From positions 2,170,001 through 2,234,000 of the forward strand of contig NZ_CP125370.1 of the NCBI RefSeq assembly GCF_030034735.1: a stretch of DNA of 64,000 nucleotides, read 5' to 3'. The position numbers and the translations under genes were made by a program. The DNA comes from Paenibacillus sp. RC334 (GTDB lineage Bacteria > Bacillota > Bacilli > Paenibacillales > Paenibacillaceae). Positions 18,937 through 28,281 of this stretch are shown in pieces; within the stretch, counting starts at the first letter, position 1; each line of letters starts with the position of its first letter. The notes beneath the pieces were generated by a model. That model saw only the letters and a list, made by a program, of their open reading frames with translations, did no database searches and was not told the DNA's origin.

Positions 18937-19820
18937 GTGACCAAGCCCAATCTCTTAGACAAATGGCTTCAGCCCTAGATAAGTATCGACTGCCTGCACG
19001 TAATCGTCATGCGAAAATAGTGACAGTCACCAGTGGTAAGGGTGGTGTGGGCAAATCTAATTTCACCCTTAATTTTGCTTTGGCCTTGCAATCGCTTGGC
19101 CGAAAGGTACTCGTATTTGATGCAGATATCGGTATGGCCAATATTGATGTGTTGATGGGTGCCAATTCAAGATACAATCTTCTTCACCTGTTAAAACGTG
19201 AAAAATCAATGGCCGAAATTGTTCAAACGGGCGTAGGAGGCTTGCCTTATATTGCTGGAGGATCTGGCTTGAGCGAGCTGTTTACGTTATCCGATGACGA
19301 TTTGAACTATTTTGCCGATGAGGTGGAGAAAATTGCCGCAGATATGGATTATGTTTTGTTTGACACCGGTGCGGGGTTATCTAAAGAAAACCTTAAATTT
19401 ATCACATCCGCTGACGAATGTATGGTCGTAACTACGCCAGAGCCTACGTCTTTAACGGATGCTTATGCGCTGATCAAAGTCGTCAGTGGATTGCAAAAGG
19501 ATACAGTATTCAAAATTATAGTCAATCGTGCCGATAACGATAATGAGGCCCGTCAAGTTGCCGATAAGATAGCGCTGGTTGCGCGACGCTTTTTGGAGAT
19601 CGACATTCCGTTGCTGGGACATATCAGTGATGACACTCATGTCATGCAGGCAGTCAAAAGGCAGGTGCCTTTTTCAATTGCTTATCCGGGATGTACGGCA
19701 TCCAGAGATGTGTTGAATCTGGCGCACCGTTTTGCAGCGATGCCACAGGCTCCACATTCAGGTGCTTTAAGCGGAATCAAAGGGTTTATGCAAAAATGGT
19801 TGCGGCGTTCGGCGCAATGA
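18933..19820 (+). CDS. flhG: Flagellum number/site regulator FlhG (MinD-like ATPase, YlxH)
   Basis: FlhG is a MinD/ParA-type ATPase that stimulates FlhF GTPase and controls flagellar number and spacing. The 295-aa product begins MSDQAQSLRQMA, which contains the DQAxxLR activating-helix motif known to act on FlhF. The deviant Walker A is SGKGGVGKSN (near residue 35), followed by DADIGMANIDVLMG and DTGAGLS. A basic amphipathic tail (about residues 282-292) could be the membrane-targeting helix. B. subtilis calls this gene ylxH. Confidence 0.96.
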   Translation: MSDQAQSLRQMASALDKYRLPARNRHAKIVTVTSGKGGVGKSNFTLNFALALQSLGRKVLVFDADIGMANIDVLMGANSRYNLLHLLKREKSMAEIVQTGVGGLPYIAGGSGLSELFTLSDDDLNYFADEVEKIAADMDYVLFDTGAGLSKENLKFITSADECMVVTTPEPTSLTDAYALIKVVSGLQKDTVFKIIVNRADNDNEARQVADKIALVARRFLEIDIPLLGHISDDTHVMQAVKRQVPFSIAYPGCTASRDVLNLAHRFAAMPQAPHSGALSGIKGFMQKWLRRSAQ

Positions 19821-19850
19821 TTTTGATGAAAGGAAACAGAGGTGTTTAAC

Positions 19851-21392
19851 ATGTGTGCTTACCGGGTGCTGGTTGTGGATGATTCGGCCTTTATGCGCAA
19901 AATTGTTTCAGATTTAATTGTAAGGGATGATTCGTTTGACATCGCAGGTACAGCCGCCAACGGCAAAGAGGCTGTAGAGAAAGTGAAGGAGCTACAGCCT
20001 GACCTGGTCACAATGGATGTCGAGATGCCTGAAATGAATGGTCTTGAAGCGCTCCCTCTGATTATGGCGGCCCATCCGCTTCCGGTCATTATGCTCTCTG
20101 GTATTAATGAACAAGGTATGAAGGAGACCATTATGGCTCTGGAAGCAGGAGCTTTCGATTTTATACGGAAGCCCTCCGTCTCCCATGCTCAGGATATCCA
20201 GCAGGTGGGCAAGGCGCTATTGGAGCAGATGCACACTGCTATGCAAGCAGTCCGCAGCCGATTGGAGCGCAAGGAAGCTAACGAACGAAAAGCGGCGCTG
20301 GAACAAGCGAAAAAAACGCCGCTAGAGCAGACTCCAGAAGGACAAGCTGTGGCTGACAAGGGAGCGGAAGGTAAGGCTCTTATTGCACCGATTGCTTCTG
20401 CAACTGCTGCACCGGTTCCGCCGAAGCGGGATACTGGCAAGTCTGCTCCGGCAGCCAAGCCGGAACAGAAACGGCCGCAGACGGGCAGCTCTGTGCCTGA
20501 CAGCCGTTTAAGTAAGCCGGTCGCCCAGCCACGGAAGACGGCGCAAGCACCTGCTACGCAGAAGAAGGAGGAGCCACCTAAGGCAGCTGAACGTACGCCA
20601 GGGCAACTGAATATTTCCGATACGGCTGCAGCCAAATCGCTGCACGCCACGGATAAGGGAGGGCTAATCAAGCCGGAGCCTCGAAAAACGGTGTCTACGC
20701 CGGTTCCTTCGGCTCCAGTTGCTTCTATGGCTGCTACGCCCCCAGTGACGGCACCAATAGTTCCAGCAGCGCCTAAGGGGTTCTCTCTTAAAAAAGGCGG
20801 AGTATATTCGCCCAACTTTCGCAAGCTGGTGGCGGTCGGATGTTCTACGGGGGGGCCGCGTGCGCTCAAGACGTTGCTGGAACACATTCCCGGGGATTTT
20901 CCCGCTCCGATTGTCATCGTGCAGCATATGCCGCCAAACTTTACCCGTTCGCTGGCACAGCGTCTGAATACGTTGAGTCCGCTCCGGGTGGTTGAAGCTG
21001 AGCAGGGGATGACGTTGGAGACCGGAACAGCTTATATTGCTCCGGGAGGATATCAATTGAGAATTGTGCCGGGAGCCAGTGGTAAATACACCGTATCACT
21101 GAAGACGGAAGAAGCTCGTAACGGTCACCGTCCTTCTGTTGACACGATGTTCGAATCGTTACTCCCGTTAACCTCTCTGGAACGGCATCTGGTGTTGCTG
21201 ACTGGCATGGGAAGCGACGGGGCTAAGATGATGAAAAAGCTTTATGATGCAGGGGTACAATCCACATTTGCTGAAAATGAGGAAACTTGCGTAGTGTACG
21301 GAATGCCCCGCTCGGCTGTAGAGTTAAAATGTGTGCGCCACCTTCTGCCGATGCAGGAGATCGCCCCCAAGCTTGTACAAGTTGTGAAATAA
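19851..21392 (+). CDS. cheB: Chemotaxis protein-glutamate methylesterase/deamidase CheB
   Basis: CheB demethylates and deamidates chemoreceptors when phosphorylated by CheA. The product is 513 aa from ATG 19851, which has AGAGGTG six bases upstream. The receiver domain (about 1-125) has D10-D11 and phospho-acceptor D56. The C-terminal esterase (about 320-505) has catalytic S332 in GCSTGGP, a histidine in VQHMPPNFT and an aspartate in GMGSDGAK. Between them lies an unusually long Ala/Pro/Lys/Gln-rich linker of almost 200 residues, so the protein is much longer than the 350-360 aa typical of CheB. Confidence 0.97.
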   Translation: MCAYRVLVVDDSAFMRKIVSDLIVRDDSFDIAGTAANGKEAVEKVKELQPDLVTMDVEMPEMNGLEALPLIMAAHPLPVIMLSGINEQGMKETIMALEAGAFDFIRKPSVSHAQDIQQVGKALLEQMHTAMQAVRSRLERKEANERKAALEQAKKTPLEQTPEGQAVADKGAEGKALIAPIASATAAPVPPKRDTGKSAPAAKPEQKRPQTGSSVPDSRLSKPVAQPRKTAQAPATQKKEEPPKAAERTPGQLNISDTAAAKSLHATDKGGLIKPEPRKTVSTPVPSAPVASMAATPPVTAPIVPAAPKGFSLKKGGVYSPNFRKLVAVGCSTGGPRALKTLLEHIPGDFPAPIVIVQHMPPNFTRSLAQRLNTLSPLRVVEAEQGMTLETGTAYIAPGGYQLRIVPGASGKYTVSLKTEEARNGHRPSVDTMFESLLPLTSLERHLVLLTGMGSDGAKMMKKLYDAGVQSTFAENEETCVVYGMPRSAVELKCVRHLLPMQEIAPKLVQVVK

Positions 21393-21425
21393 TCGGAGTG
21401 TAACTCATGGAGGAGGTGTCTCACA

Positions 21426-23525
21426 ATGGACATGAACCAATATTTAAACATGTTTATTGATGAGTCGAATGATCATCTGCAATCTCTTAACGAAAAAATG
21501 CTTCAACTGGAAAGTAGTCCTACCGATCTGGGCATCGTTCAGGTGATTTTCCGGTCTGCCCATACCCTCAAAGGAATGGCTGCTACAATGGGTTTTGAAG
21601 ACCTGGCATCGCTCACTCACCAAATGGAAAACGTTCTTGATCTGGTACGAAACAACAAGCTTGCGATGCAGGAATTTATATTCGATACCTTTTTTAAAGG
21701 GTTGGATGCGTTGGAGTCCATGGTACAGAACATTACAGAGGGTGGCGATGGAAAAGCGGATGTATCCTCTATTGTAGCTTCACTGCAATCCATCGTGCGT
21801 GGCGATTTCCAAAAATCTGGAACAGATGCTGTTACTGAGGCGGTTACGCCGAAAAAAGCGGCGGATAGCGAAAGCGCGGGTCTTGTGCTGGATCAATTCC
21901 AGTATTCTGTACTGGAGCAATCTATTTCTGAAGGGCATCGGGTTCACTATATACAGGTAACGATTAGCTCAGAAAGCCAGCTGAAGGCTGCACGTGCCTT
22001 TATGGTATTTAATACGCTGGAGAACTCCGGTGAAATCGTAAAAGCTTATCCGTCTGTACAGGATATTGAGCAGGAGAAATTCGAACAAAATTTCTCGTTA
22101 TATTACATAACGCAGAAAGAGGTAGGAGAGCTGGAGAAGGAAATCGCTGGTATTTCCGAAATCGAATCCGTCTCCGTTGTACAGCTGGATCAGGAATCGC
22201 TTAAGCAAATGAGCGAAGTCAAGGCTGGGCTGGCAGAGTCTGCTGCGGTGCAGGAAGCCCCGGTAGCTGTACAACAACAGTCCGCTGCATCTCAGCCGCA
22301 GTCTCCAACTGCGGCCTCCGGTGCGAAGCCAGCTGATGGTAAAGCTCAAGTAGCCAAGCCTGCAGCACCTACGCACAATCGTACGATTCGTGTAGATATT
22401 GAACGCCTGGACGTATTGATGAATTTGTTCAGTGAATTGCTTATTGACCGTGTAAGGCTGGAGCAGCTGGCGAGTGAGGCTTCTAATCCGGCGCTGACTG
22501 AAACGGTAGAACATATGAGCCGCGTAAGCAGTGACCTGCAAAATGTTGTGCTTAAATTGCGGATGGTACCCGTGGACACGGTTTTCAATCGTTTCCCGCG
22601 TATGGTGCGTGATCTAGCCAAATCGCTGGATAAAAAGCTGGATTTGGTCATTACTGGCGCGGACACTGAAATGGACCGTACCGTTATCGACGAAATCGGT
22701 GATCCGTTAGTGCATTTACTGCGCAACTCTGTGGATCACGGCATTGAGCCAGTAGCGACCCGTATTGCGGCAGGCAAACCGGAGACAGGAACAGTTCATT
22801 TACGTGCTTTCCACAGTGGCAATAACGTGTTCATCGAGATTGAAGACGATGGAAGCGGCATTAATCGTGAGAAGGTACTGAAAAGTGCCATTTCCAAAGG
22901 GATTATGACGGAGGAACAAGCAGCTGCAATGAGCGATGAAGAGGCCCATCAGGTACTTTTCGCTCCGGGATTCAGTACAGCTGAGGTCATTTCGGACGTT
23001 TCAGGACGCGGCGTTGGACTCGATGTAGTTAAATCTAAAATCACTTCCCTTGGTGGTAACGTTACGATTCATTCTGTTCTGGGAAAAGGCACCAATTTTT
23101 CTGTGCAGTTGCCACTGACACTATCCATTATTGCGGCCATGATGATACAGATCGGTTCCGAAAAATATGCGATTCCGTTGTCTTCTATTGTGGAGACTGC
23201 GATCGTCAAACGGACACAAATCCGTTCTGTACACGGCAACAAAATGATCGCTTTCCGCGAATCCCATATTCCGCTTATCTCCTTGAGTCAGCTGTTTGAA
23301 GTACCAGACTTCAATGAGGATGAAGAAGAAGAGACAGAGGTTGTTGTTATCCGCAAGGGTGACCGTCTGGCAGCTCTTTCTGTTCAGGACTTTTTGGGAC
23401 AAAGTGAAATTGTCCTTAAAAACCTGGGCAAATACCTTCCGAACATCCAAGGAATTTCAGGCGCCACGATTCTGGGTGACGGTCAGGTTGCTTTGATCAT
23501 TGACCCTAATGTTTTCATTAAATAA
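21426..23525 (+). CDS. cheA: Chemotaxis histidine kinase CheA
   Basis: CheA autophosphorylates in response to receptor state and passes the phosphate to CheY and CheB. The product is 699 aa. P1 (HPt) carries H46 in RSAHTLKGMAATMGF, and P2 (about 155-260) binds response regulators. An Ala/Gln/Pro linker follows, then P3 dimerisation (about 315-380) and the P4 ATPase with N box HLLRNSVDHGIEP, G1 EDDGSGIN and G2 GRGVGLDVVK. P5 (about 565-699) is the CheW-like coupling domain. GGAGGTG precedes ATG 21426. Confidence 0.98.
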   Translation: MDMNQYLNMFIDESNDHLQSLNEKMLQLESSPTDLGIVQVIFRSAHTLKGMAATMGFEDLASLTHQMENVLDLVRNNKLAMQEFIFDTFFKGLDALESMVQNITEGGDGKADVSSIVASLQSIVRGDFQKSGTDAVTEAVTPKKAADSESAGLVLDQFQYSVLEQSISEGHRVHYIQVTISSESQLKAARAFMVFNTLENSGEIVKAYPSVQDIEQEKFEQNFSLYYITQKEVGELEKEIAGISEIESVSVVQLDQESLKQMSEVKAGLAESAAVQEAPVAVQQQSAASQPQSPTAASGAKPADGKAQVAKPAAPTHNRTIRVDIERLDVLMNLFSELLIDRVRLEQLASEASNPALTETVEHMSRVSSDLQNVVLKLRMVPVDTVFNRFPRMVRDLAKSLDKKLDLVITGADTEMDRTVIDEIGDPLVHLLRNSVDHGIEPVATRIAAGKPETGTVHLRAFHSGNNVFIEIEDDGSGINREKVLKSAISKGIMTEEQAAAMSDEEAHQVLFAPGFSTAEVISDVSGRGVGLDVVKSKITSLGGNVTIHSVLGKGTNFSVQLPLTLSIIAAMMIQIGSEKYAIPLSSIVETAIVKRTQIRSVHGNKMIAFRESHIPLISLSQLFEVPDFNEDEEEETEVVVIRKGDRLAALSVQDFLGQSEIVLKNLGKYLPNIQGISGATILGDGQVALIIDPNVFIK

Positions 23526-23587
23526 TGTCTTCATTAAAAATGAAAGAAATGTGAAATTGCTGACATCCATAAGGAGGGTTTTTAGAC

Positions 23588-24049
23588 ATGGGAGAAGAAA
23601 TTAAAGTTATCGTATTTAAACTTGGTGAAGAGGAATACGGTGTCGAAGTAGAAAAAGTCCAATCCATTGAGCGCATGGTGCCGATTACACGTGTTCCAAG
23701 AACATACGATTTTGTCAAAGGCGTATTCAATATGAGAGGCGTGGTCATTCCCGTTATTGATCTGCGTGGTCGTTTTGGATTGTCTGAGGCGGAGTATACC
23801 GATCAAACCCGAATTATCATCGTTGCAGTGGGTGAGATGCAAGTCGGCTTTATCGTTGATTCGGCGAACGACGTAATCGACCTGAATACCGACAACATTG
23901 AGACACCACCAGAAGTCGTTGGCGGAGTCAAGGCTAAATATTTGCGTGGAGTCGCTAAAATCGGTGAAGAGCGCTTGCTCATCATGCTGAATTTGTCTGA
24001 GGTGCTGAATCGGAGTGAAATGAACCAACTGGAAGGCTTAGAGGATTAA
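23588..24049 (+). CDS. cheW: Chemotaxis coupling protein CheW
   Basis: CheW links chemoreceptors to CheA. The 153-aa single-domain protein has the family landmarks VIVFKLGEEEYGVEVEKVQS, VPRTYDFVKGVFNMRGVVIPVIDLR and GFIVDSANDVIDL. An AAGGAGGG site precedes ATG 23588. It sits between cheA and cheC, as in B. subtilis. Confidence 0.98.
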   Translation: MGEEIKVIVFKLGEEEYGVEVEKVQSIERMVPITRVPRTYDFVKGVFNMRGVVIPVIDLRGRFGLSEAEYTDQTRIIIVAVGEMQVGFIVDSANDVIDLNTDNIETPPEVVGGVKAKYLRGVAKIGEERLLIMLNLSEVLNRSEMNQLEGLED

Positions 24050-24052
24050 TTT

Positions 24053-24679
24053 ATGGAAAATCTTGAAAATCTCGAAGATTTCAAGTTGGATGTTTTGAAG
24101 GAAGTCGGTAACATTGGTTCGGGGAACGCTGCTACAGCGCTCTCCCGACTTCTGAATAAACCGGTTGATATGGGCGTACCTAAAGTACAAATGCTGCCTT
24201 TTGAGGAAATTGCCGAAAAGGTCGGCGGGAATGAGCAACTTGTCGTTGCTATATTTTTCAGAGTCGAGGGCGAAGCTCCAGGTAATCTCTTTTTCATATT
24301 GCAACCCCATGCGGCAAAAAGTCTGCTTTCCCGGCTTGCGAATATTCCCTCGGATGATGAGGACAGCTTTAACGAAATGGAGCATTCGGCTCTGTCTGAA
24401 ATCGGGAATATTTTAGCGGGTTCATACTTGTCCTCGTTGGCCGATTTCACCCGGTTGTCCATGTATCCGACGGTTCCCGCACTAGCTTTGGATATGGCCG
24501 GGGCCATTCTCAGCTACGGATTGTTGCAGTTTGGTCAGATGGGGGATGCAGCCCTGTTGATTGACACAACGTTTCTGGAGGGGCAGAATCAGATTGAGGG
24601 TCAATTTTTCCTGATTCCGGATCCGGAATCGTTTGGTAAAATATTCAGGTCGTTAGGAGTCCCGATGAACGATGATTGA
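24053..24679 (+). CDS. cheC: CheY-P phosphatase CheC
   Basis: CheC dephosphorylates CheY-P and is activated by binding CheD. The 208-aa product has two CheC signatures with intact ExxN residues: EVGN in LKEVGNIGSGNAATALSRLL and EIGN in LSEIGNILAGSYLSSL. No FliN-like domain is attached, which separates it from FliY. It starts three bases after cheW and overlaps cheD by eight bases, matching the CheC-CheD partnership. Confidence 0.97.
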   Translation: MENLENLEDFKLDVLKEVGNIGSGNAATALSRLLNKPVDMGVPKVQMLPFEEIAEKVGGNEQLVVAIFFRVEGEAPGNLFFILQPHAAKSLLSRLANIPSDDEDSFNEMEHSALSEIGNILAGSYLSSLADFTRLSMYPTVPALALDMAGAILSYGLLQFGQMGDAALLIDTTFLEGQNQIEGQFFLIPDPESFGKIFRSLGVPMNDD

Positions 24680-25169
24680 GGATAAAAGCATCATCAAAGT
24701 GGGCATGGCAGACTTGAACGTAACCAGCAATCCAAACTCGATTCGCACGACAGGACTTGGTTCCTGCGTCGGATTGACCCTTTACGATCCTCATTTAAAA
24801 CTGGCTGGTATGGCACATGTAATGCTACCGTCCTCAGACATTGCGCGTGAAGGGCAACTTAACATCGCCAAATATGCCGATACCGCGTTGCCGGAGCTAT
24901 TTGAGCGGATGCTGAAATTGGGAGCCGAGCGCCGCAGACTGGTCGCCAAAATGGCAGGGGGAGCGCAAATGTTCGCCTTTGCCGGCAGCGGGGACACCAT
25001 GCGAATTGGTCCGCGCAATGTGGAGTCATGCAAGGAAATGCTCGTAGATCTCGGTATTCCTCTGCTTGCGGAGGATACAGGTGGTAGTTATGGCCGAACG
25101 ATTGAGCTGGACTGTGAAACTGGCGTTTTGAATATTCGAAGCGTACAAAAAGGTGTAAAGGAATTATAA
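24672..25169 (+). CDS. cheD: Chemoreceptor glutamine deamidase CheD
   Basis: CheD deamidates receptor glutamines and stimulates CheC. The 165-aa product has the catalytic cysteine in TTGLGSCVGLTLYD and histidine in GMAHVMLP, as in characterised CheD. A conserved AKMAGGAQMF segment follows. It is encoded directly after and overlapping cheC. Confidence 0.97.
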   Translation: MIEDKSIIKVGMADLNVTSNPNSIRTTGLGSCVGLTLYDPHLKLAGMAHVMLPSSDIAREGQLNIAKYADTALPELFERMLKLGAERRRLVAKMAGGAQMFAFAGSGDTMRIGPRNVESCKEMLVDLGIPLLAEDTGGSYGRTIELDCETGVLNIRSVQKGVKEL

Positions 25170-25171
25170 CC

Positions 25172-25594
25172 ATGTTATTTGGCAGCTTACGCATTAATCT
25201 TTGGTCTGGAGTAGTCGGATTTATTCTGACTTTTGTGTTGTCCACTGGCAGCAATCTGCTGACCACGAGCTTAATTCGTGGCTTGGTCGCTTTCGTTTTT
25301 TGGTTCCTGCTTGCATTTGTGCTGCGCTGGACACTGGGTGTCGTAGCGCGGCCAGATCTGGGTAATGCCCAAAGCCGGGCAAGCTCTCAGGTGGATGGCG
25401 TAGGGGGGAATCTGGACCTGACGACACCAGACGAAGATGAAAACCTGAATGAATTGTTGAAGCCGAAACCAGAGCAGACGGACGGGAAAAACACCGGTTT
25501 TGCGCCTTTAAACCCGCCTAAGCTGGTTTCAAACAAGGACCCTGAAGAATTGGCCAAGGCCGTTCGTCACCTGACAGACAAACAAGGAGGGTGA
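25172..25594 (+). CDS. Uncharacterised two-helix membrane protein between cheD and sigD
   Basis: I do not recognise a named family. The 140-aa protein has two closely spaced hydrophobic segments at the N-terminus (about residues 9-28 and 34-54). A hydrophilic, acidic cytoplasmic or external tail rich in Asp, Glu, Pro and Lys follows, ending VSNKDPEELAKAVRHLTDKQ. It starts two bases after cheD and its TGA (25592-25594) lies between the GGAGG site and ATG of sigD, so it is translated with both. B. subtilis has no gene here. A role in motility is suggested only by position. Confidence 0.8.
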   Translation: MLFGSLRINLWSGVVGFILTFVLSTGSNLLTTSLIRGLVAFVFWFLLAFVLRWTLGVVARPDLGNAQSRASSQVDGVGGNLDLTTPDEDENLNELLKPKPEQTDGKNTGFAPLNPPKLVSNKDPEELAKAVRHLTDKQGG

Positions 25595-25599
25595 AGCCG

Positions 25600-26388
25600 A
25601 TGAACGAGCGAAAAGCCGCTCATTTAAACCATTCCGAACTGTGGGAGCAATGGAAAGAACACGGTGACAAGGAAGCAAAAAAGCAGCTAATTGAAAAGTA
25701 CCTCCATATTGTGGAATATGTGTCGGGACGCCTTGCAGTAGGTTTGCCTAAAAATGTATCTAAGGATGACCTGGCCAGCAATGGTGTCATGGGCTTGATT
25801 GATGCTCTTGAAAAGTTTGACTATGAACGTGGTTTGCAGTTTGAGACTTATGCTTCCTGGCGCGTTCGAGGAGCGATTTTGGATGGTCTTCGCCAAGGAG
25901 ATTGGGTTCCACGTTCGGTCAGGGAAAAAGCGAAAAAAATTGAGGATGCCTACCAGCATCTGGAGCAGAGATACTTACGCACGGTAAGTGACGAAGAGAT
26001 GAGCCATTATTTGGACGTCTCCGAAAAAGAGTTTCAAAATATGATCCAGGAGGTCGCTGTTATGTCGATCGTTTCACTGGAGGACCCGATCCGCGAAGAA
26101 GAATCGGAGACACGACTTTCCCTTTTAGTGGATGAAAAGGCGAAAAATCCGGATCACAAGGTCAATGAATTTACACTTCGTGATGCCCTTGCACAAGGCA
26201 TTGACAAATTGACTGAAAAAGAACGTATCGTTGTTTCTTTATTGTATTACGAGGATTTGTCTCTCAGTGAAATTGCTGAGGTCATGTCGCTTTCCCCTTC
26301 GCGTATTTCACAACTACATTCCAAAGCCATATTGCGGCTGAGGGCGACACTGGACAAACAGCGGGATCTGCTAATGCGTAAAGATTAA
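25600..26388 (+). CDS. sigD: RNA polymerase sigma factor for flagellar/chemotaxis genes (SigD/FliA)
   Basis: SigD directs transcription of late flagellar, chemoreceptor and autolysin genes. The 262-aa sigma-70 family protein shows region 2 (LVEYVSGRL-like start, then LASNGVMGLIDALEKFD and FETYASWRVRGAILDGLR), region 3 (VPRSVREKAKKIEDAYQ) and region 4 with its helix-turn-helix (LSLSEIAEVMSLSPSRISQL). Length fits the FliA/SigD class. ATG 25600 is used; GTG 25591 touches the AAGGAGG site. An anti-sigma factor gene (flgM) is not in the window. Confidence 0.97.
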   Translation: MNERKAAHLNHSELWEQWKEHGDKEAKKQLIEKYLHIVEYVSGRLAVGLPKNVSKDDLASNGVMGLIDALEKFDYERGLQFETYASWRVRGAILDGLRQGDWVPRSVREKAKKIEDAYQHLEQRYLRTVSDEEMSHYLDVSEKEFQNMIQEVAVMSIVSLEDPIREEESETRLSLLVDEKAKNPDHKVNEFTLRDALAQGIDKLTEKERIVVSLLYYEDLSLSEIAEVMSLSPSRISQLHSKAILRLRATLDKQRDLLMRKD

Positions 26389-26433
26389 ACGTACGGGAGG
26401 TTACAGTAACAGTTAGACGGAAGGAGCACCCCT

Positions 26434-27843
26434 GTGGAGAAGCAATATGCTTTGGACCAGTATTTAAAAGTGGTCGTCTCACCCGATAAACTTAGCGCTT
26501 ATTTGGAGTTTGCCAAACGTGAAGAAGGCTTTTCCTGTTCTGTGGAAGAATTGGAGCGTTTCCTGAGTAACCAAAAAATAAGCCATGGTTTGATTACTGA
26601 TGAGATTCATACGTTTGTGGCAAGATCGGAAGATTATTTCTTCACCAAATTGCTGATTGCTAAGGGAACACCGCCGATTCATGGTACGGACGGAAAAATT
26701 AATTTGGCTGAAGTTGTGACTGGTGAAGATGCACGTAAGCCGCTCGAAACCTTGGACGGACGAGTGGACTATAAAGAATTAACCCGTTTAAAAAATGTAA
26801 AGCGTGGACAACTGATTGCCGAGCGGATTGATCCATTGCCGGGTGTACCTGGTATTGCCGTCACGGGAGAGGAAATTCCTTATCTTCCAGGCAAAGAGGC
26901 ACGTTTTAAAGTAGGGAAAAACGTAGTTGTTCATCCAGAAGGCGTTGCAATGTACGCAGCTATCGACGGACTGGTGACTACGACTGAAAAGGGTAAGCTC
27001 AATGTGTTTCCCGTATATGAAGTGAACGGGGATGTGGATTATAGCGTCGGCAACATTGATTTTGTTGGAACCGTCGTCATTCGTGGTAATGTCCTGACAG
27101 GTTTTCGTATTCGGGCGGCTGGCGACATTCGTGTCATCGGCGGTGTGGAAGGTGCTGAATTGGATGCGGAAGGCTCAGTCGACATCAGTGGTGGTATTAT
27201 CGGATACCATAAGGGGTATGTGAAAGCTGCACAAAATGTGAAATGCTCTTTTATACAGGATGGTAACGTGATTGCGGGGGGCGATATACTTGTATCCCAA
27301 AGCATCATGCATTCCCAGATCAAAGCCAGTAAGAATGTACTTTGCGGAGGGGCTAAAGGACTCATCGTAGGTGGTAGTGTACAAGCTGGTGAAAAGGTAG
27401 TGGCACGTACAATCGGTAATACGATGTCCACAGCCACTATAATCGAAGTAGGTGTACTGCCAGAGCTGCGCGATGAGTTGACTGAACTCCGGGCACGTTT
27501 GAAGCAACAGACAGACAGCCAGGATAAGACCAATAAGGCCCTCACCATATTGGACCAGCTTGCTGCTGCCGGACAGCTTGCCCCTGAAAGAATGGCGATG
27601 CGAATCAAGCTGACATCTACTAAAAAATCAAATGACAACGAGCTTCTGGAAACCAAATCAAGAATGCTTGAGATCGAACGAACCTTGGAAGATACTAGCC
27701 GCGCACGGGTAGAAGTCAAAAACGTTATTTACGGCGGCTCTAAAATAGTTATCGGCAGATATACAAAATTTATTAAAGATTCGGTGGAAAGAATGGCGTT
27801 TTATTATCATGAGGGTGATATCAGTATGTCCTCCTCCGTGTAA
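26434..27843 (+). CDS. FapA family (DUF342) protein
   Basis: The 469-aa protein belongs to the DUF342/FapA family. An N-terminal helical domain leads into a basic FapA-type segment (LPGVPGIAVTGEEIPYLPGK). A long right-handed beta-helix-like stretch follows (about residues 195-335), with repeated Gly/Val turns such as GTVVIRGNVLTGFRIRAAGD, then a coiled coil (about 340-420). FapA proteins have been linked to flagellar assembly and polar localisation in Vibrio; function in Bacilli is unclear. It starts with GTG 26434 after GGAAGGAG. Position right after sigD suggests a motility role. Confidence 0.88.
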   Translation: MEKQYALDQYLKVVVSPDKLSAYLEFAKREEGFSCSVEELERFLSNQKISHGLITDEIHTFVARSEDYFFTKLLIAKGTPPIHGTDGKINLAEVVTGEDARKPLETLDGRVDYKELTRLKNVKRGQLIAERIDPLPGVPGIAVTGEEIPYLPGKEARFKVGKNVVVHPEGVAMYAAIDGLVTTTEKGKLNVFPVYEVNGDVDYSVGNIDFVGTVVIRGNVLTGFRIRAAGDIRVIGGVEGAELDAEGSVDISGGIIGYHKGYVKAAQNVKCSFIQDGNVIAGGDILVSQSIMHSQIKASKNVLCGGAKGLIVGGSVQAGEKVVARTIGNTMSTATIIEVGVLPELRDELTELRARLKQQTDSQDKTNKALTILDQLAAAGQLAPERMAMRIKLTSTKKSNDNELLETKSRMLEIERTLEDTSRARVEVKNVIYGGSKIVIGRYTKFIKDSVERMAFYYHEGDISMSSSV

Positions 27844-27919
27844 TCTGGCACAGGGATAACGAGTTTCCTTATTCCTCGGAAAACAGATACGGATGCCCAA
27901 TCGGAAAGGGTGTGGTCCA

Positions 27920-28240
27920 ATGAGCCTGAAAGCTGTTGAATTACAAATCGCCGTACCTCGTACCAGTGAAGCGGGTAAGTATCAAAGCGAATACCAGCAA
28001 CGTCCGATGAATGAGCAAGCGCTGTTAGGGCAAAAGACCGAGCAGGAGACGGAAAAGATTCGCCAGCGAAGCAGTGCGGTGGATGAATCTGCGGAAACAT
28101 TCGTCAGTGAGAGGGAAAATGGAGGGCAAGGCAGTGATACTTCCGGCCAGAGCCGATCTCGGTCCGGTGAGAATATACTGCCAAAGGAGCATCCTGCAGA
28201 GCATCCATACAAGGGACATCATATAGATTTTTCGCTCTGA
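27920..28240 (+). CDS. Small hydrophilic protein of unknown function, sigD-swrB interval
   Basis: This 106-aa protein has no membrane segment or known catalytic motif. The N-terminus (MSLKAVELQIAVPRTSEAGK) looks like the conserved part; similar short openings occur in small unnamed proteins beside sigD in other Firmicutes, from memory. The rest is Glu/Gln/Ser/Arg-rich, probably disordered, ending in HPYKGHHIDFSL, which also looks conserved. ATG 27920 is chosen because AAAGGGTG (27905-27912) is at the right distance; the frame extends upstream to 27893 without a better site. It lies eight bases before the in-frame opening of the next gene. Function unknown. Confidence 0.75.
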   Translation: MSLKAVELQIAVPRTSEAGKYQSEYQQRPMNEQALLGQKTEQETEKIRQRSSAVDESAETFVSERENGGQGSDTSGQSRSRSGENILPKEHPAEHPYKGHHIDFSL

Positions 28241-28281
28241 TCCGACAGGTGGAGAAGCGTTATAAAAGGAGACGATGGGCA

